Shown: one piece after another, positions 52,393 through 61,746 of the stretch | How positions within the stretch are numbered: position 1 is the stretch's first letter | How the letters are laid out: each line of letters opens with the position of its first letter | Source: DASRHK01 sp963776465 | GTDB taxonomy: Bacteria > Pseudomonadota > Gammaproteobacteria > Nevskiales > Nevskiaceae | Assembly: GCA_963776465.1 (NCBI GenBank) | Contig: CAVZMV010000002.1 | Coordinates: forward strand, 3,060,038-3,124,037 | DNA: 64,000 nt | Direction of reading: 5' to 3' | Made by a program: the position numbers and the translations under genes | Notes under the pieces: model-generated | The model's database searches: none | Told to the model about the DNA's origin: nothing | What the model saw: only the letters and a program-made list of their open reading frames with translations

Positions 52393-52404
52393 CCGCAGTA
52401 CAGC

Positions 52405-52677
52405 TTAGTGGCGGCTCTTGTCGCGGGACATCTTGTCCTTGACGACGTCGACGCCGGCCTTCACGTAGTCCTTGGCGTCTTCGACCTTGTCCTTGATCTC
52501 GCCCTTCAGGCGGTCCTTCTTGCCTTCGGCGGTCTGGGCCTGGCCCTTGACCTGAAGGTCGCGATCGCCGGTGACGCTGCCGATCTTGTCCTTGACCTTG
52601 CCGATCGTCTCGTTGACGCGGCCCTTGGTCTTGTCTTTTGCAGCATCTTCTCGGGCGGAGTTGTATTTATCGTCCAT
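52405..52677 (-). CDS. CsbD-family stress-response protein
   Basis: 90 residues, very hydrophilic and lysine/aspartate-rich. The typical CsbD core is GRVNETIGKVKDKIGSVTGD followed by RDLQVKGQAQTAEGKKDRLK. CsbD proteins are abundant general-stress proteins (sigma-B regulon in Bacillus) of unknown mechanism. The N-terminus MDDKYNSAREDAAKDK is a little longer than usual. An AGGAA-like site lies just upstream of the ATG. A strong terminator follows. It lies downstream of TIR-TPR paralogue 3 on the same strand, 63 bp away. Confidence 0.9.
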   Translation of the reverse strand: MDDKYNSAREDAAKDKTKGRVNETIGKVKDKIGSVTGDRDLQVKGQAQTAEGKKDRLKGEIKDKVEDAKDYVKAGVDVVKDKMSRDKSRH

Positions 52678-52740
52678 GACCGTGTTCCTCGTTGCTGGGG
52701 AGTGGCATAGATAAGACCCCCAGAGGCGGTATGGGTTCGA

Positions 52741-54816
52741 TCAGATTTTCTCCAATCCATGCGCTCGACAGAAGCGTCTTGTGAATACCGATGCGGCGAC
52801 CGGCGCCTCGAGTTTGGCCTTCCATTGCAGCGCCTGCTCCCGATCACCCCGCAACGCCTCATAGCGCATCATGCTGGCGGCGCTCACCGGGCTCGATTTG
52901 CGCGCCTGCTCCAGCCACTGCCCGGTCTCCTTCTCCAGCGCCGCGCGCTGCGCGGGCTCGGCCAGCTCCCAGCGCAGCAGAGCGGTCTTCAACCACCAGG
53001 CCACTGCCGACGGATCCCGCGGCTGATGCGTGGTGATGAGATCCGCGAGGACCCGCAGCTGCTGCGCCACCGTCGCGCGATCTTTGCGCAGCAAGGCGAT
53101 CTCGATCGCGCTGCCGATGATGGCAAGCCGGTTGCGTAGCACTTCGGTGTCTTCCGGTGCGCGTTGCTGCAAGTCGCCGGCCAGCTTCAGCAGCGCCTCG
53201 CTCGCGGCCGCACTCTCGTCCAGCCGCCCGGCTTCCGCGAGCGCGGTGACGTGATAGTGCAGTGCCAGGGTGCGGTTCTTCGCGTACTCGGCGTTTTCCG
53301 CGTCGAGCTTCGCCAGCTTCTGGCTCGTCGCCAGCGCTTCCTGCAACGCCGGGTCGTCGGGCGTCAGGACGCGCAAGGGCCCCTGGGATTGCAGGATGGT
53401 CAGCGTCGCCGCGACCAGGGAACTGAGCGCATCGGCGTTCTCCGGGTCGAAGGCGAGGATCCTGCGGCGCCAGCTCGCGTAATCCTGTGCCCTGGCCACT
53501 GCGGCGTGATAGTCATGCTCCGCCAGCGCGACACCCCATAGGCCGCTGACGATCAGGGCCATCGCGTTGGCGTAATCGCGCCTGCCGGGCGCCTTGTCCA
53601 CGAGTGGCTGCATCTGGCTGGCCGCCTTCTCGAACGCCGCCTTCGCCTGCTGCAGATTGCCGCGCTGGAATTCGGTGGCGCCCCGCGCATACACCTCCTC
53701 GGCCACCGCGGATTTCCAATGATCGTCCTGCGGGTCGAGCTCGCGCAGCCTCGCGTAGGTGGCCATGACGCGCGCGCCCCAGACATCGGCCTGGTCGGCG
53801 TCTCTCTTGTAGTAGGCGAAGATTTCGAACTGCGATTCGACCTCGGCTCGCGCGCTCAAGGCTGATACCTGATCGGGGTTGCGCCGGACAAGCTCCTCGA
53901 CCGTCGCCAGCGCCTGGTTCATCGACGGCACAGCACCTTCGATATTCCCCTGCTTGAAGCGGACAGCAGCGATCTGGAGCAGGGCCTTCACCTTCGAGCG
54001 CAGCGCGGAATCCGATAGATCGTCGCCACCCGTCGCCGCGAAATGATCCAGCGCCTTCTCCGCGACCGCGTCGAGGATCGACAGCTTGCCGATCGGCTCG
54101 AGCTTCTCGGTCAGGTTGCCCAGCATGAACTGCAGCAGATCGTCAGCCTGCTCGCGCCGCAGCTCGGCGAGGCTCAACGCGCGGCGCGCCTCGTCGCGCG
54201 CCCGGTACGCGGTGATTGCCAGGATCGAGGTCACGGCAGCGATGGACAAGGACGCGGCGACGACCGCTCCGGCGATGCGCGTGCGGCGTCGGCGCTCGCG
54301 CTGGCGCAGCTCGTCGAAACCGACGCCAAGAATCCCGGCGACGAGCTTCAAGAACGCGTCGGCCTTGCCGTCGGCGCTCTCGCGCCCGTCGGCGGCAAGC
54401 GGCTCGGCGTCGCGCAACGCCGGTGGAAAGCATTCGCGCAACGGATCCTTCGCGTTCGGCTCTCCATCCACCACCAGCGCCAGGATCGATGCGCCTTTCC
54501 CCAGCGAACGGAACGAAACGATCTCCTCGTTCACCCAGTGCGAGCTCGCCGAGCGCGGGCTGCAGACGACGATCAGGGATTGCGAATCGCGCAGCGCTTG
54601 CTGAAGCGTCTCGCTGAGGTGCGGTGCCGCGGACAGCTCCGCCTGGTCGCGGAAGCAGCGCCCGATGCGCTTGGGCACCGTGCCGTGCGCCCCGGCCCGC
54701 CCCACGAGCCGGGACGGGACGCGGTAGCGCTCCAGGCGCTGGTGCAGCCACTTCGCCCACGCTTCGTCGGCGTGGGCATAGCTGATGAAGGCGCGGTATT
54801 TGAATCCGTCCGCCAC
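52741..54816 (-). CDS. TIR-domain / transmembrane / TPR-like protein, paralogue 3
   Basis: 691 residues from GTG 54816. TIR domain at 7-172 (AFISYAHADEAWAKWLHQRL; KRIGRCFRDQAELSAAPHLS; VVCSPRSASSHWVNEEIVSF) with E98 at the catalytic-glutamate position. RRRRTRIAGAVVAASLSIAA begins the single transmembrane helix. The membrane-proximal stretch FMLGNLTEKLEPIGKLSILD matches paralogues 2 and 4. The remaining ~430 residues are helical repeats of TPR type (AVPSMNQALATVEELVRRNP). A single-pass protein with cytoplasmic TIR and periplasmic repeats is predicted. It lies upstream of csbD and downstream of the GST gene on the same strand. Confidence 0.88.
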   Translation of the reverse strand: MADGFKYRAFISYAHADEAWAKWLHQRLERYRVPSRLVGRAGAHGTVPKRIGRCFRDQAELSAAPHLSETLQQALRDSQSLIVVCSPRSASSHWVNEEIVSFRSLGKGASILALVVDGEPNAKDPLRECFPPALRDAEPLAADGRESADGKADAFLKLVAGILGVGFDELRQRERRRRTRIAGAVVAASLSIAAVTSILAITAYRARDEARRALSLAELRREQADDLLQFMLGNLTEKLEPIGKLSILDAVAEKALDHFAATGGDDLSDSALRSKVKALLQIAAVRFKQGNIEGAVPSMNQALATVEELVRRNPDQVSALSARAEVESQFEIFAYYKRDADQADVWGARVMATYARLRELDPQDDHWKSAVAEEVYARGATEFQRGNLQQAKAAFEKAASQMQPLVDKAPGRRDYANAMALIVSGLWGVALAEHDYHAAVARAQDYASWRRRILAFDPENADALSSLVAATLTILQSQGPLRVLTPDDPALQEALATSQKLAKLDAENAEYAKNRTLALHYHVTALAEAGRLDESAAASEALLKLAGDLQQRAPEDTEVLRNRLAIIGSAIEIALLRKDRATVAQQLRVLADLITTHQPRDPSAVAWWLKTALLRWELAEPAQRAALEKETGQWLEQARKSSPVSAASMMRYEALRGDREQALQWKAKLEAPVAASVFTRRFCRAHGLEKI

Positions 54817-54839
54817 GGGCCCGTCCCTGGGTTTTACAG

Positions 54840-55460
54840 CTATTTCTTACGGCTTTGGTAGTACTCCGCGACCTTCGGATGCGAAGCGACGCGCTCCGCA
54901 TGCTTGGCCAGCGACGGCGCAGTGCGCTCGACGATGTCCTTGGGGATGTGGTCGAGCACGCCGGATCGCAGCCAGCGGGTCAGCATGAACACCTTGAGAT
55001 CGGCCACGGTCAGGCGCTTGTCGGCGAACCACTCGCCGCCGCCCGCCTTCAGGCGCGCCTCGAGGATCTCCAGGTGCCGCGGCAGCGCGTCGGCCGCAAG
55101 CTTCTCGCGTGCCGCCTTCTTCTCGGCGTCGCCGAGCATGATCGTCGCGCCGATGCGCGAGCCGATGTCCTCGGCGGCGTCCATGACCTCGTCGACGACG
55201 ACGGCCTGCCAGTCATCCTTTGGATACAGGCCGGAGAGCTTGCCGACGTAACGGATGATGGTGTTGGACTGCGTGACGGTCTTGCCGTCGACCTCCAGCA
55301 CCGGCATCGCGCGCAGGGGCATCTGGTCGCGACGCTTGGGCCAGTCGGCGCCGGCCACACGATGATCCTCGAAGGCGATGCCGCCGATGAACAGCGCCAG
55401 GCGCGCGGGCTCGCCGCGGCCACCGTCGAAATCGAAATAGGTCAGCTTGAGCTTGGGCAT
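54840..55460 (-). CDS. Glutathione S-transferase family protein (sigma-like)
   Basis: 206 residues. The thioredoxin-fold N-domain begins KLKLTYFDFDGGRGEPARLA, with Tyr/Arg positions like sigma-class GSTs, then PVLEVDGKTVTQSNTIIRYV (cis-Pro and the Glu/Gln-Ser glutathione site). The helical C-domain ends with WFADKRLTVADLKVFMLTRW. It conjugates or isomerises substrates with glutathione in the cytoplasm. ATG 55460 was chosen for its GGAGAG site, six bases upstream; a longer frame to 55508 lacks support. It precedes TIR-TPR paralogue 3 by 23 bp, so the two may be co-transcribed. Confidence 0.9.
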   Translation of the reverse strand: MPKLKLTYFDFDGGRGEPARLALFIGGIAFEDHRVAGADWPKRRDQMPLRAMPVLEVDGKTVTQSNTIIRYVGKLSGLYPKDDWQAVVVDEVMDAAEDIGSRIGATIMLGDAEKKAAREKLAADALPRHLEILEARLKAGGGEWFADKRLTVADLKVFMLTRWLRSGVLDHIPKDIVERTAPSLAKHAERVASHPKVAEYYQSRKK

Positions 55461-55532
55461 GTGGCTCTCCGTGGATGCGGGCAATGGCGCAAACTTTACG
55501 GCATTCACCCACTACCCGATCGAGATCTCCGC

Positions 55533-56186
55533 ATGTCACGACTGCGCGTCCAGAGCTTCGGCCTCTCCCTCGACGGCTATGGCGCCGGCCCTGACCAGAG
55601 CCTGGAGCATCCGCTCGGCGTGCGCGGGCCCGAGCTGATGGAGTGGTTCTTCCCGACGCGCATGTGGATCGAGAAGCACCAGAACGGTGTCGGCGGAGAA
55701 ACCGGCGTCGACAATCACATCGCCGAGCAGAGCTTCGAGAACGTCGGCGCGTGGATCCTCGGCCGCAACATGTTCGGACCGGTGCGCGGTCCGTGGCCCG
55801 ATGACAGCTGGAAGGGCTGGTGGGGCGAGGAGCCGGTGTATCACTGCCCGGTCTTCGTGTTGACGCACCACGCGCGCCGGCCACTCGAGATGAAAGGCGG
55901 CACGACGTTTCACTTCGTCACCGATGGCATCGAGTCCGCGCTGAAGCAGGCCAAGGCTGCTGCCGGCGGCCGCGACGTGCGCCTGGGTGGCGGCGTCGCG
56001 ACGGTGCGCGAATACCTGCGCGCCGGCCTGCTCGACGATCTGCATCTGGCGGTGCGGCCGGTGCTGCTCGGCAAGGGCGAGAGCCTGTTCGCGGGACTTG
56101 ATCTGCACGCGCTCGGCTACCTGTGCGACCGGACCGTCGCCGGCGAGCGCGCGACGCACGTTTACATCCGCAGGCGCGCGGACTGA
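55533..56186 (+). CDS. Dihydrofolate-reductase-family protein (RibD C-terminal-domain type)
   Basis: 217 residues with the RibD_C/DHFR-like fold: RVQSFGLSLDGYGAGPDQSL, AWILGRNMFGPVRGPWPDDS, then GGTTFHFVTDGIESALKQAK, DVRLGGGVATVREYLRAGLL and LHLAVRPVLLGKGESLFAGL. This group includes NADPH-dependent reductases of pterin- or pyrimidine-like substrates, but most members are uncharacterised. ATG 55533 begins MSRLRVQSFGLSLDG. It is divergent from the GST gene over 72 bp. No operon partners are seen. Confidence 0.88.
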   Translation: MSRLRVQSFGLSLDGYGAGPDQSLEHPLGVRGPELMEWFFPTRMWIEKHQNGVGGETGVDNHIAEQSFENVGAWILGRNMFGPVRGPWPDDSWKGWWGEEPVYHCPVFVLTHHARRPLEMKGGTTFHFVTDGIESALKQAKAAAGGRDVRLGGGVATVREYLRAGLLDDLHLAVRPVLLGKGESLFAGLDLHALGYLCDRTVAGERATHVYIRRRAD

Positions 56187-56250
56187 AGCGCATACCTCGC
56201 GCTGTTACAACATTTCCGCGATCTGACACCAGAACGCGATACGCGGTCGC

Positions 56251-56263
56251 TAGAGTGTGGGCA
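56251..56263 (+). promoter_or_regulatory. Putative leaderless promoter of the metalloprotease lipoprotein gene
   Basis: TAGAGT at 56251-56256 puts the predicted start exactly on ATG 56263. An internal ATG at 56281 has a GGAG site and could be used instead. Confidence 0.4.
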
Positions 56264-58087
56264 TGTTCCGGAGATCAGCCATGCGCCCAAACACTCTTCC
56301 CTCTCGCCTCGCGATCGTCACTGCACTTGCGATGACACTGGCCGCATGCGGCGGCGGAGGCGGAGACGCCCCGCCGATCGTTCTGGATCCGCCTCCCCCG
56401 GATATCGAGGTGGTCACCGAAGGCGCTGGCGATCCGCCACCCGCTGCCGTCGGCATCGAGCTGCCGACGCCGGTCGACGGCGTCGTGGTGCTCGAGAGTC
56501 AGACGATTCCCCTGACTTTGCGCAACGCCTCGCCGGATCCGGTTCGGGCCAAGGTCATCGCCGACGTCCAGACCGACGACGCGTTCGAGGAGGTCGAGGT
56601 TGGGACGTTCGATCTCGAGCCTGGCGCCGATCGCGAAGTGCCCATCGCCCTGCGCGTGCTCGGGATCAACCTCGATTCGCTGGAGCTGCCGGCCGGCATC
56701 GGCTTTCGCATCGTCGTCGACGATCCCGCTGGCGAGCCCATCGACGGCTTCGCCCTGTCGACGTACTTCGTGCATCGCGATGGCGACGACGTGGTGCTCT
56801 TCGACGAATCGGTGCTGAATGAGCGCTTCGACAAACTCATAGGCGCCGGCGGTGGCGATCCCGATCCGGACGTGCCGGCTCCGGATTTCAGCTCGGGCCT
56901 GCAGACGATCTGCGTCTACTGGAAGTACCACTTCACTCGGCCACCACGCCGGCGAGAAGTACTACAAGAACGCCGAGCCCATGGCCGCGCGCGGCGTGAA
57001 GGTCAAGCTCGGCACGCAGACCTTGCTGACGAACCGCAACACCGGCTGCCTGTCCGCAGCTGTACCCGAAGGCATATTCCAGATCACCGTCTACGCCCAC
57101 GCCGTCATCGGCGTCGGCCACGACATCGTCATCCGCGCCTTCGAGATCGACGAGTCGCAGGAGAACACCTCCCTGCCCGACTCGCTCGAGCGCACTTGGA
57201 CATTCAAGGCGCTCCCGAACCCGCAGGGCGCCGTGCACATCTACGTCCCCGCCGACGACTCGTCGACAATGATGGCGTTCGGCACGTTCAGCGTGGCCAC
57301 GCTCGACACGCTCGTGCCGGTGACCAAGGAGAATCCCAAGCTCGACCTGCGCCTCGTCGAAGGGCGGGACAATTCCGAGGCGAATGCGACGTCCGTCTAC
57401 ATCGCGCCGTCGCAGAAGGACATCAAGTTCCTCTATGGACATGAGGTCGGGCACTGGTACGGCCAGAACACCGGCTTCGGTAAAGGGTCTGGCTACAACG
57501 TCAGCAGCAGCGACCCCGACTGCGCCTCCAATTCCACCAACGCGCAGGACAGCAACGCGCGAGATCACCTGCTGCGCAGCACGGAGCTCCATGGCGCCGC
57601 CTACAAGGAAGGGCTCGCGCACGCCTTGTCGACGTTCATCTGGAACGGCACGGCTGCGAGCGCGCCACGGTTCCGCTACTACAAGGACCTGGACAACATC
57701 GCCGCCTACGACGACCTGCAGGAGGATCATTACCGGGTTGACATGGCGGCGCGGACGAGCGACGCCAACACGCTGGGCGGCATCCGGGCCTGGCGCTCGG
57801 AGAAGTGCGGGGACGAGGCGAACTACGCAAAGGAATCCGTCGAGCTCGACTGGGCGCGGTTCTTCGTCAACTACATCGACCCGTCCACCAGCCAGACCTA
57901 CGGAAACGCGCCGACGTTCGCGCAGCTCGTGCAGCTGCTGCAGGCGGCTCAGACCGAGCAGGAAGAGATCAACGAAAATCCGACATTCGACTACGAGATC
58001 TACCCGATCCTGCGGGCCAAGGTCAGCGACGATTTCGAGGATCGCTTCACGACGCTCGCGCAGATCTACGACGTCATCAAGCCCTGA
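56263..58087 (+). pseudogene. HExxH metalloprotease-like lipoprotein, split by a +1 frameshift near 56938
   Basis: The first frame gives a lipoprotein signal (VTALAMTLAAC-GGGGG), a proline-rich linker and a beta-domain up to ICVYWKYHF at about 56935. The second frame (+1) continues GHHAGEKYYKNAEPMAARGV to the stop at 58085. It includes the zinc-protease motif HEVGHWYG, followed by RSTELHGAAYKEGLAHALST and a cysteine-containing C-part. One extra base in CACTTCACTCGGCC explains the break, because both halves are conserved-looking and otherwise uninterrupted. It should be an envelope-anchored metalloprotease; the family is not recognised beyond HExxH. ATG 56281 is an alternative start. Confidence 0.72.
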
Positions 58088-58101
58088 TCCTTTTTTCGCC
58101 C

Positions 58102-58115
58102 CATACTGGGAGAAA
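58102..58115 (+). promoter_or_regulatory. Putative near-leaderless promoter of TIR-TPR paralogue 4
   Basis: CATACT at 58102-58107 predicts a start at 58114, next to ATG 58115. A GGGAG directly before the ATG could instead serve as a closely spaced ribosome binding site. Confidence 0.35.
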
Positions 58116-60175
58116 TGTCCGAAGCTCCTCGCTTCCGCGCGTTCATCAGCTACAGCCATGCCGACGAGGCGTGGGGCAAGTGGCTGCACCAGAAGCTCGA
58201 GCGCTATCGCGTCCCGTCGCGGCTGGTTGGACGCACGACGCCTCGCGGCGTCGTCCCGCGACGCATCGGCCGCTGCTTCCGGGATCAGGCAGAGCTCTCC
58301 GCCGCCACCCACCTGGGTGAGACGCTCCAGGCGGCGCTGCGCGACTCGTATGCGCTGATCGTCGTCTGCAGCCCGCGCTCTGCTGGATCGCACTGGGTCA
58401 ACGAGGAGATCAAGTACTTCCGGTCGCTGGGCAGGACCGACGCGATCTTCGCGCTGATCGTCGATGGCGACCCGCACGCGAAGGAGCCATCGCAGGAATG
58501 CTTTCCGCTGGCGCTGCGCGACGAGCACCCGCTCGCGGCCGATGCGCGCGAATCCGGCGACGGCAAGACCGATGGCTTCCTCAAGCTCGTCGCCGGCATC
58601 CTCGGCCTCGGCTTCGACGAATTGCGTCAGCGCGAGCGCCGGCGGCGGGCGCGGCTGACGATCGCGGCCATTTCCGCGTCGCTGGCGATCGCCGCAACGA
58701 CGACCGTTCTCGCCATCAGCGCCCAGCGCGCGCGCAACGAAGCGACTTCGCGCCGCGAAGCGGCCGACGGACTCATCGCCTTCATGCTCGGAGACCTGAA
58801 GGAGCGGCTCGACAAGGTTGGCCGCCTCGACGTGCTCGACGTCACCGTCGCAAAAGCGCTCGATTACATGGGCAGGGCCGAGCTCGCAACAGCCGACGCG
58901 GCGACGCTCGCACAGCGCAGCCGGGCGTTCGCGAACCTGTCGGAGATCTATTACGCCCGCGGGCAGCTTGCCGAAGCGGTCAGCGCGGGCCGGGAGGCGA
59001 TTGCGGCGGCCACGGCCCTGCAATCGCTGCAGCCCGGCGAGGAGGCCGACGAACTGCTGGCCCACGCGCTGCTGGCGCGCGGCGAGCCGTCGCTGGAGGC
59101 CGGCGTCGACGAGGAGAACACGCGGGGCGCCCGGACGGCGCTCGAGATCTCGCGCCGACTGCACGGCGCCACCCCAGGCCCGGCGCGCGCCTATCTGTTC
59201 GCGAAGGCCAACGACCAGGTGGGCTACGTCGAGTCGAACATGGCGGCCGCCGACATCGACCAGGCCGCGCTCCGGTGGCAGGAGTGCAGCAAGCTCATGC
59301 GCCCCCTCGCGCAGGCGCAGGCCGCGGACTCCAAGTTCCTCGTGATGCAACTCCGATGCGAGCTGCAGAGTGCGATCATTCTGTACAACAACCGCCGCCT
59401 GATCGAGGGCCTTCCGCCGTTCGTAAAGGAAGCCACGGCGGCTGCGCAGCGTTATCCGCGCGATCTGGCGGTCGCTTATATCCTGCAGGCGGGGCTTGGC
59501 ACTGCCGCGTTCGCCCTCAGTCACGGCGGGCGGCTGCCGGAGGCAAAACAGGCGTCCGATGCCGCCATCGCGCTTGGCGAGCGGATGACCGCCTTCGATC
59601 CGGACAACGCGGAGTGGCTGCGATGGCACGCCAACGCCGTCCGGGCGGCCGTCAGCATCGACCTGAAGATGGGTGATCTGGCGGCCGCACAACGACATGC
59701 CGATGCAAGCCTCGCGCTGTTCGAGGTCGCCCGCTCGCGTGATCCGGGCAGCATCAATCTGCGCTGGGAGCTGGCCAATCTGCGCGCGGTCCGCGGTGAG
59801 CTCGCCCATCGCCGGGCAGATGGCGCTACGGCACGCGCAGAGCTCGCCGCCGGCCTCGCAGTCTCGCCAACGGCTGGCGAGAAGCCCGCCATCCTGGCGA
59901 CCACGATGGACTTACACCTGCTCAGGTGGCTCTGGAGCACCCGGCCGCCAGGACAAGCCGACGAGGACCTGGTTGCGACGCGCGACATCCTTTCCACGAT
60001 TGAAGAATCTGAGAGCTCATTGGCCGTCTCGGAACAGCGCGCCGCCCTCGCCTACGCGCTCGGCGACGTAGCGCTCGGCGACAGCCTGGCCGCCAGGTCT
60101 GCGGACGACCCCGCCACCAGCGCCAAGCTCAAGGAATTTCGGGTGCGTGCCACCGCGCAACCAAAAAAACACTAG
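58115..60175 (+). CDS. TIR-domain / transmembrane / TPR-like protein, paralogue 4
   Basis: 686 residues, most similar to paralogue 2. TIR domain at 7-172 (AFISYSHADEAWGKWLHQKL; RRIGRCFRDQAELSAATHLG; IVVCSPRSAGSHWVNEEIKY) with E98 at the NADase glutamate position. A transmembrane helix follows RRRARLT (IAAISASLAIAATTTVLAIS). The conserved proximal segment is FMLGDLKERLDKVGRLDVLD, and helical repeats follow (SEIYYARGQLAEAVSAGREA; AAQRHADASLALFEVARSRD). Its stop TAG is embedded in a perfect 10-bp stem. It lies 27 bp after the metalloprotease gene, so it may be co-transcribed with it as well as having its own promoter. Confidence 0.88.
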   Translation: MSEAPRFRAFISYSHADEAWGKWLHQKLERYRVPSRLVGRTTPRGVVPRRIGRCFRDQAELSAATHLGETLQAALRDSYALIVVCSPRSAGSHWVNEEIKYFRSLGRTDAIFALIVDGDPHAKEPSQECFPLALRDEHPLAADARESGDGKTDGFLKLVAGILGLGFDELRQRERRRRARLTIAAISASLAIAATTTVLAISAQRARNEATSRREAADGLIAFMLGDLKERLDKVGRLDVLDVTVAKALDYMGRAELATADAATLAQRSRAFANLSEIYYARGQLAEAVSAGREAIAAATALQSLQPGEEADELLAHALLARGEPSLEAGVDEENTRGARTALEISRRLHGATPGPARAYLFAKANDQVGYVESNMAAADIDQAALRWQECSKLMRPLAQAQAADSKFLVMQLRCELQSAIILYNNRRLIEGLPPFVKEATAAAQRYPRDLAVAYILQAGLGTAAFALSHGGRLPEAKQASDAAIALGERMTAFDPDNAEWLRWHANAVRAAVSIDLKMGDLAAAQRHADASLALFEVARSRDPGSINLRWELANLRAVRGELAHRRADGATARAELAAGLAVSPTAGEKPAILATTMDLHLLRWLWSTRPPGQADEDLVATRDILSTIEESESSLAVSEQRAALAYALGDVALGDSLAARSADDPATSAKLKEFRVRATAQPKKH

Positions 60176-60203
60176 CGCCGCCCTTCGCGGGCACGGCGCT
60201 AGT
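60171..60203. terminator. Stem-loop overlapping the stop of TIR-TPR paralogue 4
   Basis: ACTAGCGCCG (60171-60180) pairs perfectly with CGGCGCTAGT (60194-60203), with an inner CCC/GGG pair. An A-run precedes it but no T-run follows on the plus strand, so it is a classic terminator only when read on the minus strand. The rest of the gap to 60382 shows no convincing gene. Confidence 0.45.
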
Positions 60204-60382
60204 CAGGGACGTCTAGAGCTTCTTAGTTGGACCTTTTTCCTTTGCTTGCCCGCTCGCCGTACGGCTACGGCTCACGGACGCGGCAAGACTAAGGGGACGC
60301 CGCGACGGTTTCGTGACGGCGGTAGGAAATGTCGCAAGGTCACGACCTTGTAGACTCGGTCCAGTAGTATTTTTTTTCACCG

Positions 60383-61717
60383 ATGACCGACGACGACGCT
60401 GATCAGGAAGACGAGAACGCGCGTGGCCCCGCCTCCGGCGCCCGCCGCCTATTCCGTCTGGCCGGCATGACTGCGACGCTGGCGGGCCGCTACGCCGGTC
60501 ACGCAATCGCCAATGGATTCCGCAGCGCCGACGAGCGCGCGCAGGCGCGCGGCAAGCTCAACGCCTCGGCTGCCGCGCATCTGGCCAACACGCTGGGTGA
60601 GCTCAAGGGCGCAGTGATGAAGCTCGGCCAGGTTGCCTCGCAGGCCGCGAGCATCCTGCCGGCAGAATTCGCCGAGCCGCTCAAGCGCCTGCAGAAGGAC
60701 GCGCCGCCGATGCCGTTCGCGGTGATCCGCAAGCAGATCGATCGCGACCTGGGCAAGACGCTCGCGAAGCAGTTCAAGCGCATCGACCACAAGCCTTACG
60801 CGGCGGCGTCGATCGGCCAGGTGCACCGCGCGGTGCTGCAGGACGGTCGCGAGGTGGTGATCAAGGTGCAATACCCGGGCGTCGCCGAGTCCTGCGACAC
60901 CGATCTGGGGCAGTTGAAGCTCGCGCTGCGCATGGCGCGCATAGTCAAGGTCGACAAGGCCGTGCTCGACGATCTCTTCGAGGAGATCCGCGAGCGCCTG
61001 CACGAGGAGCTCGACTACGAGCAGGAGGCGCGCAACATCGCCCTCTTCCGGCAGTTCTTCGCCGACGATCCGCACATCGTCATCCCGGCGACGGTGCCCG
61101 AGCTGTGCTCGCGGCACGTGCTGACGATGATCCTGGAGCCCGGCGATCATCTCGAGACGGTGGCCGAGCGCTACGACGCTGGCTTGCGCAACCAGATCGC
61201 GATGCGGCTGTTCGACTTCATGTGCCGCTCGGTGTTCGAGCTGAAAGCCGTGCACGCCGATCCGCATCCGGGCAACTTCGCGGTGCGCCGCGACGGCAGC
61301 CTGGTGATCTACGACTTCGGCTGCATCAAGCGGCTCGAGCAGGAAAGCGTCGACGCTTATCGCGACACCGTGCGCGCGGCGCTTGCCAAGGACTGGCGCG
61401 CGGTCGATCGCGGCCTCGTGCGCCTCGGCGTGCGAGTGCCCGGCTCGCGTCCGGTGCCGGATGAGTTCTACGAGTCGTGGGACCGGATCGTGATGCGCCC
61501 GTTCCGCGGCGATGCGCCGTTCGACTTCGCGTCGTCGACGATGCACGTCGACGCCATGGCCCGGGGCTACGAGGCGCTCCAGCATCTGGACCAGTTCCGG
61601 CCGGCGGTGAAGACTGCTTACCTGGATCGCATGGTCGGTGGGCATTACTTCACGATGATGCAGCTGAAAGCACGCGTGGCGTTCGGGCCGCGGCTGAAGG
61701 AATACGTGACCGCGTAG
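60383..61717 (+). CDS. ABC1/AarF (UbiB-like) atypical protein kinase
   Basis: 444 residues of the ABC1/ADCK/UbiB family. The signature KxGQ motif lies in GELKGAVMKLGQVASQAASI, the Ala-rich ADP-binding loop in YAAASIGQVHRAVLQDGREV, the VIKVQYPG lysine, the catalytic HADPHPGNF and the DFG-like YDFGC. Family members support ubiquinone synthesis or lipid homeostasis and are ATPases rather than classical kinases. No C-terminal transmembrane pair like that of UbiB is obvious, so it may be an ADCK3/4-like soluble or peripheral member. The start is preceded by TAGTATTTTTTTT, a short leader without a ribosome binding site. Its stop is about 30 bp before the next gene. Confidence 0.92.
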   Translation: MTDDDADQEDENARGPASGARRLFRLAGMTATLAGRYAGHAIANGFRSADERAQARGKLNASAAAHLANTLGELKGAVMKLGQVASQAASILPAEFAEPLKRLQKDAPPMPFAVIRKQIDRDLGKTLAKQFKRIDHKPYAAASIGQVHRAVLQDGREVVIKVQYPGVAESCDTDLGQLKLALRMARIVKVDKAVLDDLFEEIRERLHEELDYEQEARNIALFRQFFADDPHIVIPATVPELCSRHVLTMILEPGDHLETVAERYDAGLRNQIAMRLFDFMCRSVFELKAVHADPHPGNFAVRRDGSLVIYDFGCIKRLEQESVDAYRDTVRAALAKDWRAVDRGLVRLGVRVPGSRPVPDEFYESWDRIVMRPFRGDAPFDFASSTMHVDAMARGYEALQHLDQFRPAVKTAYLDRMVGGHYFTMMQLKARVAFGPRLKEYVTA

Positions 61718-61746
61718 AATCGGGCCCTGACCGGGGAAGTCACGTG

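Noticed and set aside
56933..59809. Very long minus-strand open frame opposite the metalloprotease and TIR-TPR gene 4
   Set aside because: It spans two real genes and their intergenic gap, has low-complexity composition and no domain signatures, and is therefore a GC-driven shadow.
60204..60382. Possible small gene on the minus strand in the gap after TIR-TPR paralogue 4
   Set aside because: The peptide is Arg/Ser-rich with no ribosome binding site and runs back into the ABC1 kinase gene; no family is recognisable.
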